From Casp-actino8 sp046091365 (GTDB lineage Bacteria; Actinomycetota; Acidimicrobiia; Acidimicrobiales; Ilumatobacteraceae), in the NCBI GenBank assembly GCA_046091365.1, contig JBJTBM010000118.1, positions 1 to 44,927 on the forward strand: 44,927 nt of DNA, in the 5' to 3' direction. The position numbers were made by a program, and so were the translations under genes. This document shows positions 26,392-34,870 of this stretch, one piece after another. Each line of letters starts with the position of its first letter. The first letter of the stretch is position 1. The notes beneath the pieces are model-generated. The model made no database searches, was not told where the DNA came from, and saw only the letters and a list, made by a program, of their open reading frames with translations.

Positions 26392-27078
26392 TCAGCGCCG
26401 GGTGATACGGGCGCGACGGTCGAGACGCGCCGAACGACGACTCTGACGACGGCTACGACGTTGTTCGATTCGCGCTGCGGTCACCGGGGCGACCGCAGCT
26501 TGGCGCCAGACCTTCACGAAACGCTGGACGGCGGTGAGCGAGGTGAGGGCCAGCATCACCCACATGATGGGCAGCAGCAGTACTGGGAACAGGAGGCCGA
26601 GGCACAGCAGGATGATGCGCTCGGCACGTTCCATCAGACCGCCCTTGGCCGACAGACCGAGCGATTCGGCTTTCGCGCGCTCGTAGGAGATGACCTGACT
26701 CACCGCCGAAACGGCGACCGGAAGCAACGCGGTACGCGCCGAATGCTCGCTGGTGAAATACCACGCCACACCGCCGAAGAGCAACGCGTCGGTCACCCGG
26801 TCGACGACCGAGTCGAAGAAGGCCCCCCGCTGGCTCGAGGTGTTGGAGGCCTTGGCGAGGGCCCCGTCGAGCAGATCGGGCAGCGCGGCCAGGATCACGA
26901 GCAACAATCCGAGCGGAAGAAGCCCGGCTCCGATGGCCACAGCCGCTCCGATGGCGATCACCATCCCGGCGATGGTCAGATGGTCGGGTGTCATCCGGGT
27001 GCGACGTAGTCCGTCACCGAGGGGCTTGACGGCTCTGTCGACCGAACTGCGCAAATGGCCGTCGAACATGCCGGTCAT
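26392..27078 (-). CDS. pgsA: CDP-alcohol phosphatidyltransferase, phosphatidylinositol-phosphate synthase type
   Basis: Integral membrane enzyme predicted to join CDP-diacylglycerol and inositol phosphate, giving the PI lipid used by PimA. 228 residues with about six membrane segments. The catalytic motif is D68-x2-D71-G72-x2-A75-K76 ... G85-x3-D89-x3-D93; the usual Arg after Ala is Lys here. SQVISYERAKAESLGL and GLMERAERIILL match the mycobacterial PgsA1 (PIP synthase) pattern. The C-terminus is Arg-rich. The ATG at 27069 has AGGA eight bases upstream and may be the true start. Confidence 0.9.
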   Translation of the reverse strand: MTGMFDGHLRSSVDRAVKPLGDGLRRTRMTPDHLTIAGMVIAIGAAVAIGAGLLPLGLLLVILAALPDLLDGALAKASNTSSQRGAFFDSVVDRVTDALLFGGVAWYFTSEHSARTALLPVAVSAVSQVISYERAKAESLGLSAKGGLMERAERIILLCLGLLFPVLLLPIMWVMLALTSLTAVQRFVKVWRQAAVAPVTAARIEQRRSRRQSRRSARLDRRARITRR

Positions 27079-27135
27079 CCTATGGAGAGTGCGGCCCTCC
27101 GGCGGGTCATCGTCGCGGCACCTCGTGAGCAGGTA

Positions 27136-27621
27136 TTACGCCTCGGCGTCCCAGGTCTCCAGGTTGTCCTCGACGAAGTGCTCCTTGACCGAACCGTCGA
27201 CGGCGTCGACGAGCACGAGGCCACGTCGCAACGGAGGCTCCTCGTCCGAGTAGCACAACACCCGCCACGTCGGACGACTGCGAATGCCGCGCCACACCTG
27301 CTGGGCCGAGGCGTGACCGACCGGGAACCCGACCGCCGAGCCCGCCGCAGCCAGCGCGCCCTGCTCGTCGACCGACATCTTCCAGCCCGAGGTCAAGGAG
27401 AAAACGCCCCAACCGAGGAGCACGATTGCTCCCGTGACGACTCCCCCGTTGCGAGACTCGGCGAGAAACTGCGGCACGAGAACTCCGGCCGCGCCGACGA
27501 TGTACAGCGCTCCGGGTATACGGCGACGGCTGTTGTCGGGGAATCGGTATTCGGGACGCTCGTCGACGGCGTTGAGATCGTCGGGTAGCCGGTCGCGAAT
27601 GTCGTCGTCGGAAGCGTTCAT
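27136..27621 (-). CDS. Unknown membrane protein between pgsA and HIT gene
   Basis: 161 residues, not recognised. An acidic, soluble N-terminus (about 33 residues) precedes two hydrophobic segments (near 37-55 and 60-80) and a C-terminal domain containing RPTWRVLCYSDEEPPLRRG and KEHFVEDNLETWD. In mycobacteria the HIT gene directly adjoins pgsA1, so this gene is an addition at that junction. It has its own putative leaderless promoter whose -10 overlaps the HIT stop codon. Confidence 0.75.
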   Translation of the reverse strand: MNASDDDIRDRLPDDLNAVDERPEYRFPDNSRRRIPGALYIVGAAGVLVPQFLAESRNGGVVTGAIVLLGWGVFSLTSGWKMSVDEQGALAAAGSAVGFPVGHASAQQVWRGIRSRPTWRVLCYSDEEPPLRRGLVLVDAVDGSVKEHFVEDNLETWDAEA

Positions 27622-27627
27622 GGCCGA

Positions 27628-27633
27628 AGGTTA
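27628..27633 (-). promoter_or_regulatory. Putative -10 element overlapping HIT stop codon
   Basis: TAACCT includes the TAA stop of the HIT gene (27633-27631) and lies six bases (TCGGCC) before the ATG of the unknown membrane protein. Confidence 0.5.
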
Positions 27634-28149
27634 GGCCTCAGGGTGCTGGGCGAGCACGTTGTGTAGGGCTCGTCCGACACGTTCGGTTGTCACATCGAGG
27701 GCCTCGGGTATCGCCTTGGCGTTGGCGGTGGTCGTGAGAAAATTGGCGTCCCCGTTCCACCTCGGTACGACGTGCACGTGCAGGTGCTCCAGAACGCTTC
27801 CGCCCGAAGCCGCCCCCATGTTGATGCCGACGTTCAGGCCGTCGGGGGCGTATTCATGGCGCAGCGCGACGCAGGCCGCGGTGACGGTCGCCCAGAGTTC
27901 GGTCGACTCTGCGATCGTCAGGTCGGCGAGATCGGCGACCTGACGGTACGGGAGCACGAGCAGGTGACCCGCGGAATAGGGATAGATGTTGAGAATCGCG
28001 AAGACCAGGCGGCCCCGGTGGACGATGTGTGTTTCGTGGTCGGGCCGACCCGACGCGAGGATGTCGGTGAACACGCTCGACGTGCGTCCGGGATCACGCG
28101 CCCCGGCGAGGTACTCGCGCCGCCAACCGGCCCACAGGGCCTCAACCAT
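27631..28149 (-). CDS. HIT-family hydrolase/phosphorylase (Ap4A-type)
   Basis: Histidine-triad protein of 172 residues that probably acts on dinucleoside polyphosphates. The triad is H122-x-H124-x-H126 in EHLHVHVVPRW. The blocks LVFAILNIYPYSAGHLLVLPYR and GLNVGINMGAASGGS closely resemble Rv2613c, a mycobacterial Ap4A phosphorylase also found between thrS and pgsA1. The ATG lies eight bases inside the thrS end, so translation is coupled to thrS. Ap4A is a by-product of aminoacyl-tRNA synthetases, which gives the pairing some sense. Confidence 0.9.
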   Translation of the reverse strand: MVEALWAGWRREYLAGARDPGRTSSVFTDILASGRPDHETHIVHRGRLVFAILNIYPYSAGHLLVLPYRQVADLADLTIAESTELWATVTAACVALRHEYAPDGLNVGINMGAASGGSVLEHLHVHVVPRWNGDANFLTTTANAKAIPEALDVTTERVGRALHNVLAQHPEA

Positions 28150-30130
28150 CGAGCCGTGAGGCTGCCGCCTCCACCTCACCGACGATCCGGGCCACGAATG
28201 CGTCGAGACCGACCCCTCGCTCGACCTCGGCGCCTCGGGCGTTGACGCCCACGGTCGTCGCGGCCACGTCGTCGTCACCGACCACGAGAACGTAGGGAAT
28301 CTTGTCGAGTTTGGCGGTGCGGATTCGTTTGCCCAGTTGGTCGTTCGCCTCGACGATGTCGACCCGGACCCCCACGGCGCCGAGCCGAGCGGCCACCGTG
28401 GCGGCGTACTCCTCGTGAGCCTCGGCCACCGGGAGCACCCGCACCTGCACCGGGGCCAGCCACGTCGGGAAGGCGCCGGCATAGTGCTCGACGAGAACGC
28501 CGAAGAAGCGTTCGATCGACCCGAAGAGCGCACGATGGAGCATGATCGGGCGCTGACGCGAACCATCACGGGCGACGTATTCGAGGTCGAAGCGCTCGGG
28601 AAGATTGAAGTCGCATTGGATCGTCGACAACTGCCAGGTTCGACCGATGGCGTCCTTCACGTGGATGTCGATCTTGGGACCGTAGAACGCCGCGTCACCC
28701 TCCTTGACCGTGTAGCCGACGCCATGGACGTTCAAGGCGTTCTCGAGGGCCGCGGTGGCCGACGTCCAGATCTCGTCGGATCCGACGTACTTCTGCGGGT
28801 CCTTTGTGGAGAGGTGGAAGGAGAAATCGTCGAATCCGAAAGACCGTAGAACGCTCATGACGAAATCGAGCAAGGAGATGATCTCGTCCTGCAACTGGTC
28901 GCGGGTGCAGTAGATGTGGCTGTCGTCCTGGGTGAAACCACGGATGCGCATCAAACCGTGCAGTGTCCCGGCGCGCTCGTAGCGGTACACGGTTCCGAGC
29001 TCGAACAAGCGCAACGGCAGTTCGCGGTAACTGCGCTGACGGCCACGGAAGATGAGACAGTGCATCGGGCAGTTCATCGGCTTGGGGTAGTAGGTGCCGT
29101 TGTCCATCTCCATCGGCGGGTACATGCCGTCGGCGTAGAAGTCGAGGTGACCCGAAGTCTGGAAGAGCGTGGCGTTCGACAGGTGCGGGGTGTACACGAA
29201 CTGGTAGCCGCCGTTCAGATGGCGCGAACGGCTGTAGTCCTCCATCAGTTTGCGCACGGTCGCACCCTTGGGGTGCCAGACCGCGAGTCCCCCACCGAGT
29301 TCGGTCGGGAACGACAGCAGGTCGAGTTCGACGGCCAACTTGCGGTGATCCCGCTTCTCCGCCTCCTCCAGGCGGTGCAGGTGTTCCTCGAGCGCCGCTT
29401 TGGACTCCCAAGCGGTTCCGTAGATGCGCTGCAACACGGGGCCCTTCTCGTTGCCCCTCCAGTACGCCGATGAGACCTTCTGCAGTCGGAAGTGTCCGAG
29501 GCGCCCGGTCGACGGAACGTGGGGTCCGAGACACAGGTCGACGAACTCGGGGGTGTTCCGGTACACGCTGACCATCCCGGCACCACCGCCCACTTCGGCG
29601 CTGTCGGCCCCGTCGGCCGATCCGTGTCGGACGCGCTCGATGATCTCGCACTTGTAGGTCTGCTCGGCGAACATCGCCAACGCGTCGTCGATCGGCATCT
29701 CGGAACGCACGAAAGGTTGGTCGGCCTTGATGATCGCCCGCATCTCCGCCTCGACGCGCGACAGGTCATCCTCGGTGAAGGTGCGACCGCCGAGATCGAA
29801 GTCGTAGTAGAAGCCGTTCTCGATCGCGGGACCGATGGTGTACTTGGCTCCCGGGTACAGGTGGGTGACGGCCTGAGCCAGCACATGGGCCGTGGAGTGG
29901 CGCAGGACGTGACGGCCCTCGTCGGTGTCGGCGGTGACGATGCGCACCTTCGCTCCGTCGGTCAGGACGGAGTCGAGATCGCAGGCCCGGCCGTCGACAT
30001 CGGCGGCCACTGCGGACTTGGCCAGATTGCGACTGATCGCGTTCGCGACGTCGAGGGCCGTACCGCCCGCATCCAACGGACGTCGTGTCCCATCGGGAAG
30101 TCTCACCGTCATCGCGGGCATCTCGGGCAT
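28142..30130 (-). CDS. thrS: Threonyl-tRNA synthetase
   Basis: Class II synthetase for tRNA-Thr, 662 residues, complete. Domains in order: short TGS (MTVRLPDGTRRPL), editing domain with HSTAH near residue 78 and TYKCEII, catalytic core with KPMNCPMHC, LFELGTVYRYERAG (motif 2 region) and IMLHRALFGSIERFFG (motif 3), then an anticodon-binding domain. Zinc ligands are expected at the Cys of NCPMHC and the His in the motif 2/3 region. The first ATG (30130) sits six bases after TAAACT; ATGs at residues 4 and 7 are alternatives. There is no room for a T-box leader between it and the upstream gene. Confidence 0.97.
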   Translation of the reverse strand: MPEMPAMTVRLPDGTRRPLDAGGTALDVANAISRNLAKSAVAADVDGRACDLDSVLTDGAKVRIVTADTDEGRHVLRHSTAHVLAQAVTHLYPGAKYTIGPAIENGFYYDFDLGGRTFTEDDLSRVEAEMRAIIKADQPFVRSEMPIDDALAMFAEQTYKCEIIERVRHGSADGADSAEVGGGAGMVSVYRNTPEFVDLCLGPHVPSTGRLGHFRLQKVSSAYWRGNEKGPVLQRIYGTAWESKAALEEHLHRLEEAEKRDHRKLAVELDLLSFPTELGGGLAVWHPKGATVRKLMEDYSRSRHLNGGYQFVYTPHLSNATLFQTSGHLDFYADGMYPPMEMDNGTYYPKPMNCPMHCLIFRGRQRSYRELPLRLFELGTVYRYERAGTLHGLMRIRGFTQDDSHIYCTRDQLQDEIISLLDFVMSVLRSFGFDDFSFHLSTKDPQKYVGSDEIWTSATAALENALNVHGVGYTVKEGDAAFYGPKIDIHVKDAIGRTWQLSTIQCDFNLPERFDLEYVARDGSRQRPIMLHRALFGSIERFFGVLVEHYAGAFPTWLAPVQVRVLPVAEAHEEYAATVAARLGAVGVRVDIVEANDQLGKRIRTAKLDKIPYVLVVGDDDVAATTVGVNARGAEVERGVGLDAFVARIVGEVEAAASRLDG

Positions 30131-30136
30131 GACCCG

Positions 30137-30142
30137 AGTTTA
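30137..30142 (-). promoter_or_regulatory. Putative -10 element of leaderless thrS promoter
   Basis: TAAACT fits TANNNT, with spacer CGGGTC to the ATG at 30130. Confidence 0.5.
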
Positions 30143-30145
30143 CGG

Positions 30146-30919
30146 TCAGGCCGTTGCGGACCCCTCCGTATTGGCGCCGACGAGCCGCGGGAGAGGATGC
30201 GAGGGATCCTGCACGTGGGCCACCTGACTGATGGCGACGTCCTCGGACTCCGCGGACGACCCCGCGTAGGCGTTGCGGTACGTCTGTCCGGTCATCTCGC
30301 GGATCTCGAACATCACCTCGTCGGTCATCGAGCGCCACATACGGTGCGGCTCTCCCTCACCCGCGTACCTCTCGGGACGCACCGGACGGCCGATTGTGAT
30401 CGAACACGACCGAAACAGCTTCGGAGCCTTGGCATCGGGGGGCTGGATGAGATCGGTTCCGACGATTCCGACCGGAAAAATCGGGCAACCGATCGTGGTT
30501 GCGAGACGAGCCGCGCCGGTTCGACCCTTGTGCAGGACCCCCTCACGACTCCTCGTTCCCTCGGGGAAGATCCCGAACAATTCGCCACGGTCCAGGACCT
30601 TGATGGCGACGTCGAGCGCTCCTTGACTCTTCTCTCCGCCGGAGCGATCGATCGGGATCATCCCCATCATCGGGAACAGGTACTTCGTCTTCCAGGAGTC
30701 CATGTACTCCGCTTTGCCGACGAAGGAGATGTTGCGGGGTGCGACCAACATCAGGAACGCCGAGTCGAGGAAGGAGATGTGATTGGGACACAGGATCGCC
30801 GGACCCGATTCCGGGAGCCGTTCGAGGCCCGACACCTCGATGTTCCAGAGACGACGCGCGACCGGAGAAAGAACCCGACGAGAACGCTCCTGAGCCTTGC
30901 CGGCACCCTGCGCCCTCAT
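30146..30919 (-). CDS. PlsC-like 1-acylglycerol-3-phosphate acyltransferase
   Basis: Membrane-associated acyltransferase of 257 residues, likely in phosphatidic acid synthesis. Motif I NHISFLD (H-x4-D) and motif III FPEGTRS are present, with KYLFPMMGMIPIDRSG between them. The C-terminal 40 residues are extra. The ATG has a strong GGGAGG five bases upstream, so this gene is leadered. It lies 15 bases upstream of thrS and 82 bases downstream of mshC. Exact acyl donor and acceptor cannot be told from sequence. Confidence 0.88.
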   Translation of the reverse strand: MRAQGAGKAQERSRRVLSPVARRLWNIEVSGLERLPESGPAILCPNHISFLDSAFLMLVAPRNISFVGKAEYMDSWKTKYLFPMMGMIPIDRSGGEKSQGALDVAIKVLDRGELFGIFPEGTRSREGVLHKGRTGAARLATTIGCPIFPVGIVGTDLIQPPDAKAPKLFRSCSITIGRPVRPERYAGEGEPHRMWRSMTDEVMFEIREMTGQTYRNAYAGSSAESEDVAISQVAHVQDPSHPLPRLVGANTEGSATA

Positions 30920-31001
30920 CGCACCCTCCCCTCGTGACCGTCTTATGTCCTGCCGATTGGCGGAGCATATGGCAAACAGGATGCGGCGTATTCGGCGGAG
31001 A

Positions 31002-32126
31002 TCAGATGTTCACACCGAGGAGCGAGGCGGCATCGGTCACACCGAACCCGTTTCGAGCGGCGTCGTCGATGAGCGCGAGGGCCCCCGGTGTGTCGAGGTC
31101 GTCGTCGAGCCGTTCCCGCACACCGTCGAGCAGGCCGTGCTCGGTGGCTCCGTCGACTCGGGACCAGAGCGCGAGACGATCGGCGGCCCGGGGCATGAGG
31201 TCCCCGGTCCACTCCCACTCCCGGCGGTAGTGATTCGCGATGATGGCCAGACGAATGGCGCGCGGGTCCCACTCCCGTCGCAGGGCGTCGACGAACACCA
31301 GATTCCCGAGGCTCTTCGACATTTTGTGGCCGTCCATGAAGACCATGGCCACGTGCATCCAGTGTCGGACGAATGGCGTACCCGTGGCGGCCTCGCTCTG
31401 GGCGCGCTCGCACTCGTGGTGGGGGAAGATGAGATCACTCCCTCCCCCGTGCAGGTCGATCGATTCACCGAGCTCGCGCAGAGCGAGTGCGCTGCATTCG
31501 ATGTGCCAACCCGGACGACCCGCGCCCCACATCGCCTCCCACGCGGGCTCGTCGGCGGCCGACGGGTGCCACAGCACGAAATCGAGGGGATCGCGTTTGT
31601 TCGGGTTGTCGACGTCGCCTCCCCGTTCGCGGGCGAACGCGATCATCTGCTCGCGCGAGTAATGGCTCACTTCTCCGAAGCTGGGGAACCTGCTGACGTC
31701 GAAGTACACCGATCCGCCCGCCACGTAGGCGAATCCCCGTTCCAGCACCATTCCGATGAACCCTCGGATGTCGGGAATCGCCGATGATGCCCGCGGAGTC
31801 GAGTGCACGGGAAGCGCACCGAGGGCCTGCATGTCGGCCTCGAAGCGCGCCTCCTCGCCGGCGGCGAGGTCGAGATAGTGCACCCCGAGCTCTCGGGCCT
31901 TGGCGAACAGGGGGTCGTCGACGTCGGTGACGTTGCGCACGCAACGCACCTCGTGACCGAGGTCGATGAGTCGACGTTGGAGAACGTCGTAGGTGATGAA
32001 GGTTGCGGCATGACCGATGTGCGTCGCATCGTACGGCGTGATGCCACAGGTGTACATGAGCACCGTTGGACCGGGGGCGAAATCGACGACCTCCCGCCGC
32101 GCGGTGTCGTAGAGCCTCATCGACAT
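31002..32126 (-). CDS. mshC: Cysteine:GlcN-Ins ligase (mycothiol synthesis)
   Basis: ATP-dependent ligase that joins cysteine to glucosaminyl-inositol in mycothiol synthesis. 374 residues. It descends from cysteinyl-tRNA synthetase. The MshC form of the first motif, CGITPYDATHIGHA with zinc ligand C27, distinguishes it from CysS (CGPTVY). GRPGWHIECSALAL and the KMSKS loop (HKMSKSLGN) are present, as is NVTDVDDPLF. It is shorter than the usual about 410 residues, mainly at the C-terminus. Downstream of npdG by nine bases, so cotranscription is likely. Other msh genes are not in the window. Confidence 0.94.
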   Translation of the reverse strand: MSMRLYDTARREVVDFAPGPTVLMYTCGITPYDATHIGHAATFITYDVLQRRLIDLGHEVRCVRNVTDVDDPLFAKARELGVHYLDLAAGEEARFEADMQALGALPVHSTPRASSAIPDIRGFIGMVLERGFAYVAGGSVYFDVSRFPSFGEVSHYSREQMIAFARERGGDVDNPNKRDPLDFVLWHPSAADEPAWEAMWGAGRPGWHIECSALALRELGESIDLHGGGSDLIFPHHECERAQSEAATGTPFVRHWMHVAMVFMDGHKMSKSLGNLVFVDALRREWDPRAIRLAIIANHYRREWEWTGDLMPRAADRLALWSRVDGATEHGLLDGVRERLDDDLDTPGALALIDDAARNGFGVTDAASLLGVNI

Positions 32127-32135
32127 CGCTGACCC

Positions 32136-32792
32136 TTAGCCGCGGATGCCGGTGAGCTTCGGCGCAACACGGGTCTTGTAGCGCACGTTGAGCTGCAGCA
32201 ACACCGCCGTGAACGCCTCGATTGCGGTGGCGTTCGACAATTGGCCCGCATCGAGTGGGCGACAACCGGGGATGCGTTCGACGATCTCGGCCACGACCCC
32301 GAGCGCGGAGCGATCGTCGGAACAGATCAACACGTCGGAATCGATCGGTTCACCGAGATGTCCGAGCTCCTTTGCGGGAAGATGGTGGAACGCCGCCACG
32401 ACCTTGCTGCGCGGGGCCGCCGCCTGGATGTGCGCGGCCACCGAACCTCGTGGCGGAAGCAAGGGTTGGAACTCGCCGGCCACTCGTACGAGGGCGTTCG
32501 CCATGCTGATGAGGATCTTGCCCGCGAGCGCCTCGGAATTCTCCTGGACGGTCGTTGCCGCAGAGTCCCACGGCGTGGCGATCACGACGACCTCGCACGC
32601 CGCGGCGGCGGCGTTGTCGCCACCGTGGAGTCGCGACGCCACGTCGGGCCACTTGTCGCACAGTTCGCGGCGAACCTCGTCGGCGCGCTCGGCCGAGCGC
32701 GACCCGATCGTCACGTCGTAGCCGATCGAGGCCAGTCGCGCCCCGAGCGCCGAGCCAGCCGGACCGGTGCCGCCGAGGATTCCGATGTGCAT
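32136..32792 (-). CDS. npdG: F420-dependent NADP reductase
   Basis: Moves hydride between NADPH and coenzyme F420. 218 residues from the ATG at 32792, with GGCAGG upstream; an ATG six codons earlier (32810) is also possible. Rossmann motif MHIGILGGTGPAGSALGAR, NADP-phosphate contacts in TIGSRSAERA, and VVIATPWD and AFHHLPAKELG blocks fit the family. Its neighbours mshC and the divergent enoyl reductase are both redox-linked. An LLM oxidoreductase at 19.8 kb would use its F420H2. Confidence 0.9.
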   Translation of the reverse strand: MHIGILGGTGPAGSALGARLASIGYDVTIGSRSAERADEVRRELCDKWPDVASRLHGGDNAAAAACEVVVIATPWDSAATTVQENSEALAGKILISMANALVRVAGEFQPLLPPRGSVAAHIQAAAPRSKVVAAFHHLPAKELGHLGEPIDSDVLICSDDRSALGVVAEIVERIPGCRPLDAGQLSNATAIEAFTAVLLQLNVRYKTRVAPKLTGIRG

Positions 32793-32845
32793 GTCGTCAG
32801 CCTGCCACATCGCGGGCGTATCGGTCGCACCTGGCGTCGGTGGTC

Positions 32846-32851
32846 TAAGTT
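32846..32851 (+). promoter_or_regulatory. Possible -10 element for fabI
   Basis: TAAGTT fits TANNNT, 17 bases before the fabI GTG. It is followed by a GGAGG ribosome binding site six bases before the start, so this transcript would have a very short leader. Confidence 0.35.
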
Positions 32852-32868
32852 GGTCGCGGAGGTGGGTC

Positions 32869-33636
32869 GTGGGCATCGTCGAGGGCAAGAGGATCGTCGT
32901 GACCGGCGTGTTGACCGATGCGTCGTTGGCCTTCGGCGTCGCGCGGCTGGCCCTCGAGGAGGGGGCCGACATCGTGCTCACCGGTGCCGGACGGGCGCTG
33001 AGCCTCACCCAGCGAACGGCGCGCAAACTGTCGCGCGAGGTGGACGTTCTCGAACTCGACGTCACGGTGGCCGAGCACGGCGACATCGTGCGTGAAGCGG
33101 TCCGCTCCACGTGGGGCCGGGTGGACGGTGTCGTCCACTCCATCGGGTTCGCACCCGAGGTGTGCCTCGGCGACGACTTCATGGCGGCCGGCTGGTCCGA
33201 CGTCGCCGTCGCGATGCAGATCAGTGCCTACTCGTACAAACATCTGGCCGACGTGTTCGCCCCCTTGATGTCGAAGGGTGGGTCGTTCGTCGGCCTCGAT
33301 TTCGACAACACGGTGGCGTGGCCCGCCTACAACTGGATGGGAGTCGCCAAGTCCGCCCTGGAGAGCATCAATCGGTACCTGGCCAAGGAACTCGGTCCGC
33401 GGGGCATCCGATCGAACCTGGTCGCGGCGGGCCCCGTCAAGACGATGGCGGCCAAGTCGATACCCGGTTTCAAGAAGTTCGAGGACGTGTGGGATGACCG
33501 CGCTCCACTTGGGTGGGACGTCACGGATTCCGAGCCGGTGGCCCGCGCCGTCGTGGCGCTGCTGTCGGACTGGTTCCCCGCGACCACCGGTTCGATGATC
33601 CACGTCGACGGTGGCTATCACGCCACCGGCGCGTGA
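32869..33636 (+). CDS. fabI: Enoyl-ACP reductase, InhA-like
   Basis: NADH-dependent reductase for the last step of the FAS-II cycle. 255 residues from the GTG at 32869 with GGAGG six bases upstream. Catalytic Y154 and K161 lie in PAYNWMGVAKSALESINRY, and F145 is in VGLDFDNT; these match InhA Y158, K165 and F149. SNLVAAGPVKTMAAKSI and ALLSDWFPATTGSMIHVDGG also resemble InhA more than E. coli FabI. The frame is open upstream but the homologous start is here. It diverges from npdG. Whether it extends very long acyl chains is unknown. Confidence 0.93.
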   Translation: MGIVEGKRIVVTGVLTDASLAFGVARLALEEGADIVLTGAGRALSLTQRTARKLSREVDVLELDVTVAEHGDIVREAVRSTWGRVDGVVHSIGFAPEVCLGDDFMAAGWSDVAVAMQISAYSYKHLADVFAPLMSKGGSFVGLDFDNTVAWPAYNWMGVAKSALESINRYLAKELGPRGIRSNLVAAGPVKTMAAKSIPGFKKFEDVWDDRAPLGWDVTDSEPVARAVVALLSDWFPATTGSMIHVDGGYHATGA

Positions 33637-33655
33637 GTCAGCGTCCGCTGCGCTC
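33635..33655. terminator. Hairpin across convergent fabI and thiolase stops
   Basis: GAG, CAGC, loop GTCC, GCTG, CTC give seven pairs with small bulges. The two stop codons are one base apart, so any terminator must lie within them. No T-run. Confidence 0.3.
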
Positions 33656-34843
33656 GAGGATGTGAATGCCGCAGGCCGATCCGAGACCGATGACGTGGGC
33701 CAGCCCGACCTTGGCGTTCTCGATCTGACGGTCGCCGGCCTCGCCGCGCAGGTGATGACAGATCTCCCAGATGTTGGCGATGCCGGTGGCGGCGATGGGA
33801 TGTCCCTTGGACTCCAGCCCGCCCGACACGTTCACGGGCATCGAGCCGGTCCGCCACGTGGCACCGCTGTCGAAGAAATCGACCGCTCCGCCCTCGGGGC
33901 ACAACATGAGGTTGTCGTAATGGACCAGTTCGGCGGTGGCGAAGCAGTCATGCAATTCGACGAGATCGAGGTCACTCGGTGACACCCCGGCCTGCTCGTA
34001 GGCGATCTTGGCGGCATTGCGCGTGAGGGTGTTCACGTCGGGCAACACCTGACACGACTCTTGATACGGGTCGGTCGTGAGCACGGACGCCGACACCTTG
34101 ATCGCCCGACGTTGCTGCTCGGAGGACAAGGTTTTGAGCGTCTCGCCGGAGCAGACCACCGCGGCCGCCGCACCGTCACAGTTCGCCGAGCACATCGGAC
34201 GCGTGTTGGGGTACGCGATCATCATGTCGTTCATGATCTCGTCGAGCGTGAACCGCTTCTGATAGGCGGCCATGGGATTGAGGGTCGAATGAGCGTGGTT
34301 CTTCTCGGCGATCCGGGCGAACAACTCGAAGGACACGCCGCCGTACTTGTGGCCGTACTCCATACCGACCTGGGCGAAGGTTCCCGGCATGGTGTCGGTC
34401 CCGATGCGACCATCGGTCGGAGCCACGCTCCCGAAACGGCCCTTGGGTTCCCACTTGTTGCCGTCCTTCTTCGCGCTCCCGCCACCACCGAGCAAGCCGG
34501 CACCGGCCAACTTCTCGGCTCCGACGGCCAGACCGAATTTCACCTCGCCGGCCCTCACGGCCATGATCGCGGTGCGCAGAGCGGTGGCCCCGGTCGCGCA
34601 GGCGTTGGTCACGTTGTACACCGGGATACCCGTCTGACCGACCTGCTTCTGCAGCATCTGCCCGAAACCGCCACCGCCCATCAGGTTGCCGGCCGCGAGT
34701 ACGCCGATCTCCCCCATGGTGACTCCGGCGTCGGTCAGCGCGGCCATGACGGCCTCCGCTCCGAGATCGACGATGTCCTTGTCGGTGTGCTTGCCGAACT
34801 TGGTCATCGCGATGCCGAGGATCCAAATGTCGTCGTTGGCCAT
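33638..34843 (-). CDS. Thiolase-like lipid-transfer (SCP-x type) protein
   Basis: SCP2/SCP-x-type thiolase of 401 residues. C82 in VTNACATGATAL is the acyl-binding cysteine, His is in GGLESKGHPIAATG, and the C-terminal cysteine lies in GLGSACGIHIL. Members act on acyl-CoA, for example in steroid or branched side-chain cleavage, but some lack classical thiolase activity. The upstream gene encodes a DUF35 partner, and such pairs are common in actinobacteria. Substrate cannot be deduced. Confidence 0.9.
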   Translation of the reverse strand: MANDDIWILGIAMTKFGKHTDKDIVDLGAEAVMAALTDAGVTMGEIGVLAAGNLMGGGGFGQMLQKQVGQTGIPVYNVTNACATGATALRTAIMAVRAGEVKFGLAVGAEKLAGAGLLGGGGSAKKDGNKWEPKGRFGSVAPTDGRIGTDTMPGTFAQVGMEYGHKYGGVSFELFARIAEKNHAHSTLNPMAAYQKRFTLDEIMNDMMIAYPNTRPMCSANCDGAAAAVVCSGETLKTLSSEQQRRAIKVSASVLTTDPYQESCQVLPDVNTLTRNAAKIAYEQAGVSPSDLDLVELHDCFATAELVHYDNLMLCPEGGAVDFFDSGATWRTGSMPVNVSGGLESKGHPIAATGIANIWEICHHLRGEAGDRQIENAKVGLAHVIGLGSACGIHILERSGR

Positions 34844-34870
34844 GGTCGTGTCCTTTACTCGTTGAATCGG

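Noticed and set aside
30131..30145. T-box leader for thrS
   Set aside because: The gap to the upstream gene is only 15 bases and contains a -10-like element; there is no space for a T-box.
29492..30937. Plus-strand open frame of about 480 codons
   Set aside because: It is antisense to thrS and the PlsC-like gene and crosses their junction; it is a by-product of base composition.
31002..32126. Cysteinyl-tRNA synthetase
   Set aside because: The first motif reads CGITPYDATH, the MshC form, and the protein lacks the long C-terminal part of CysS.
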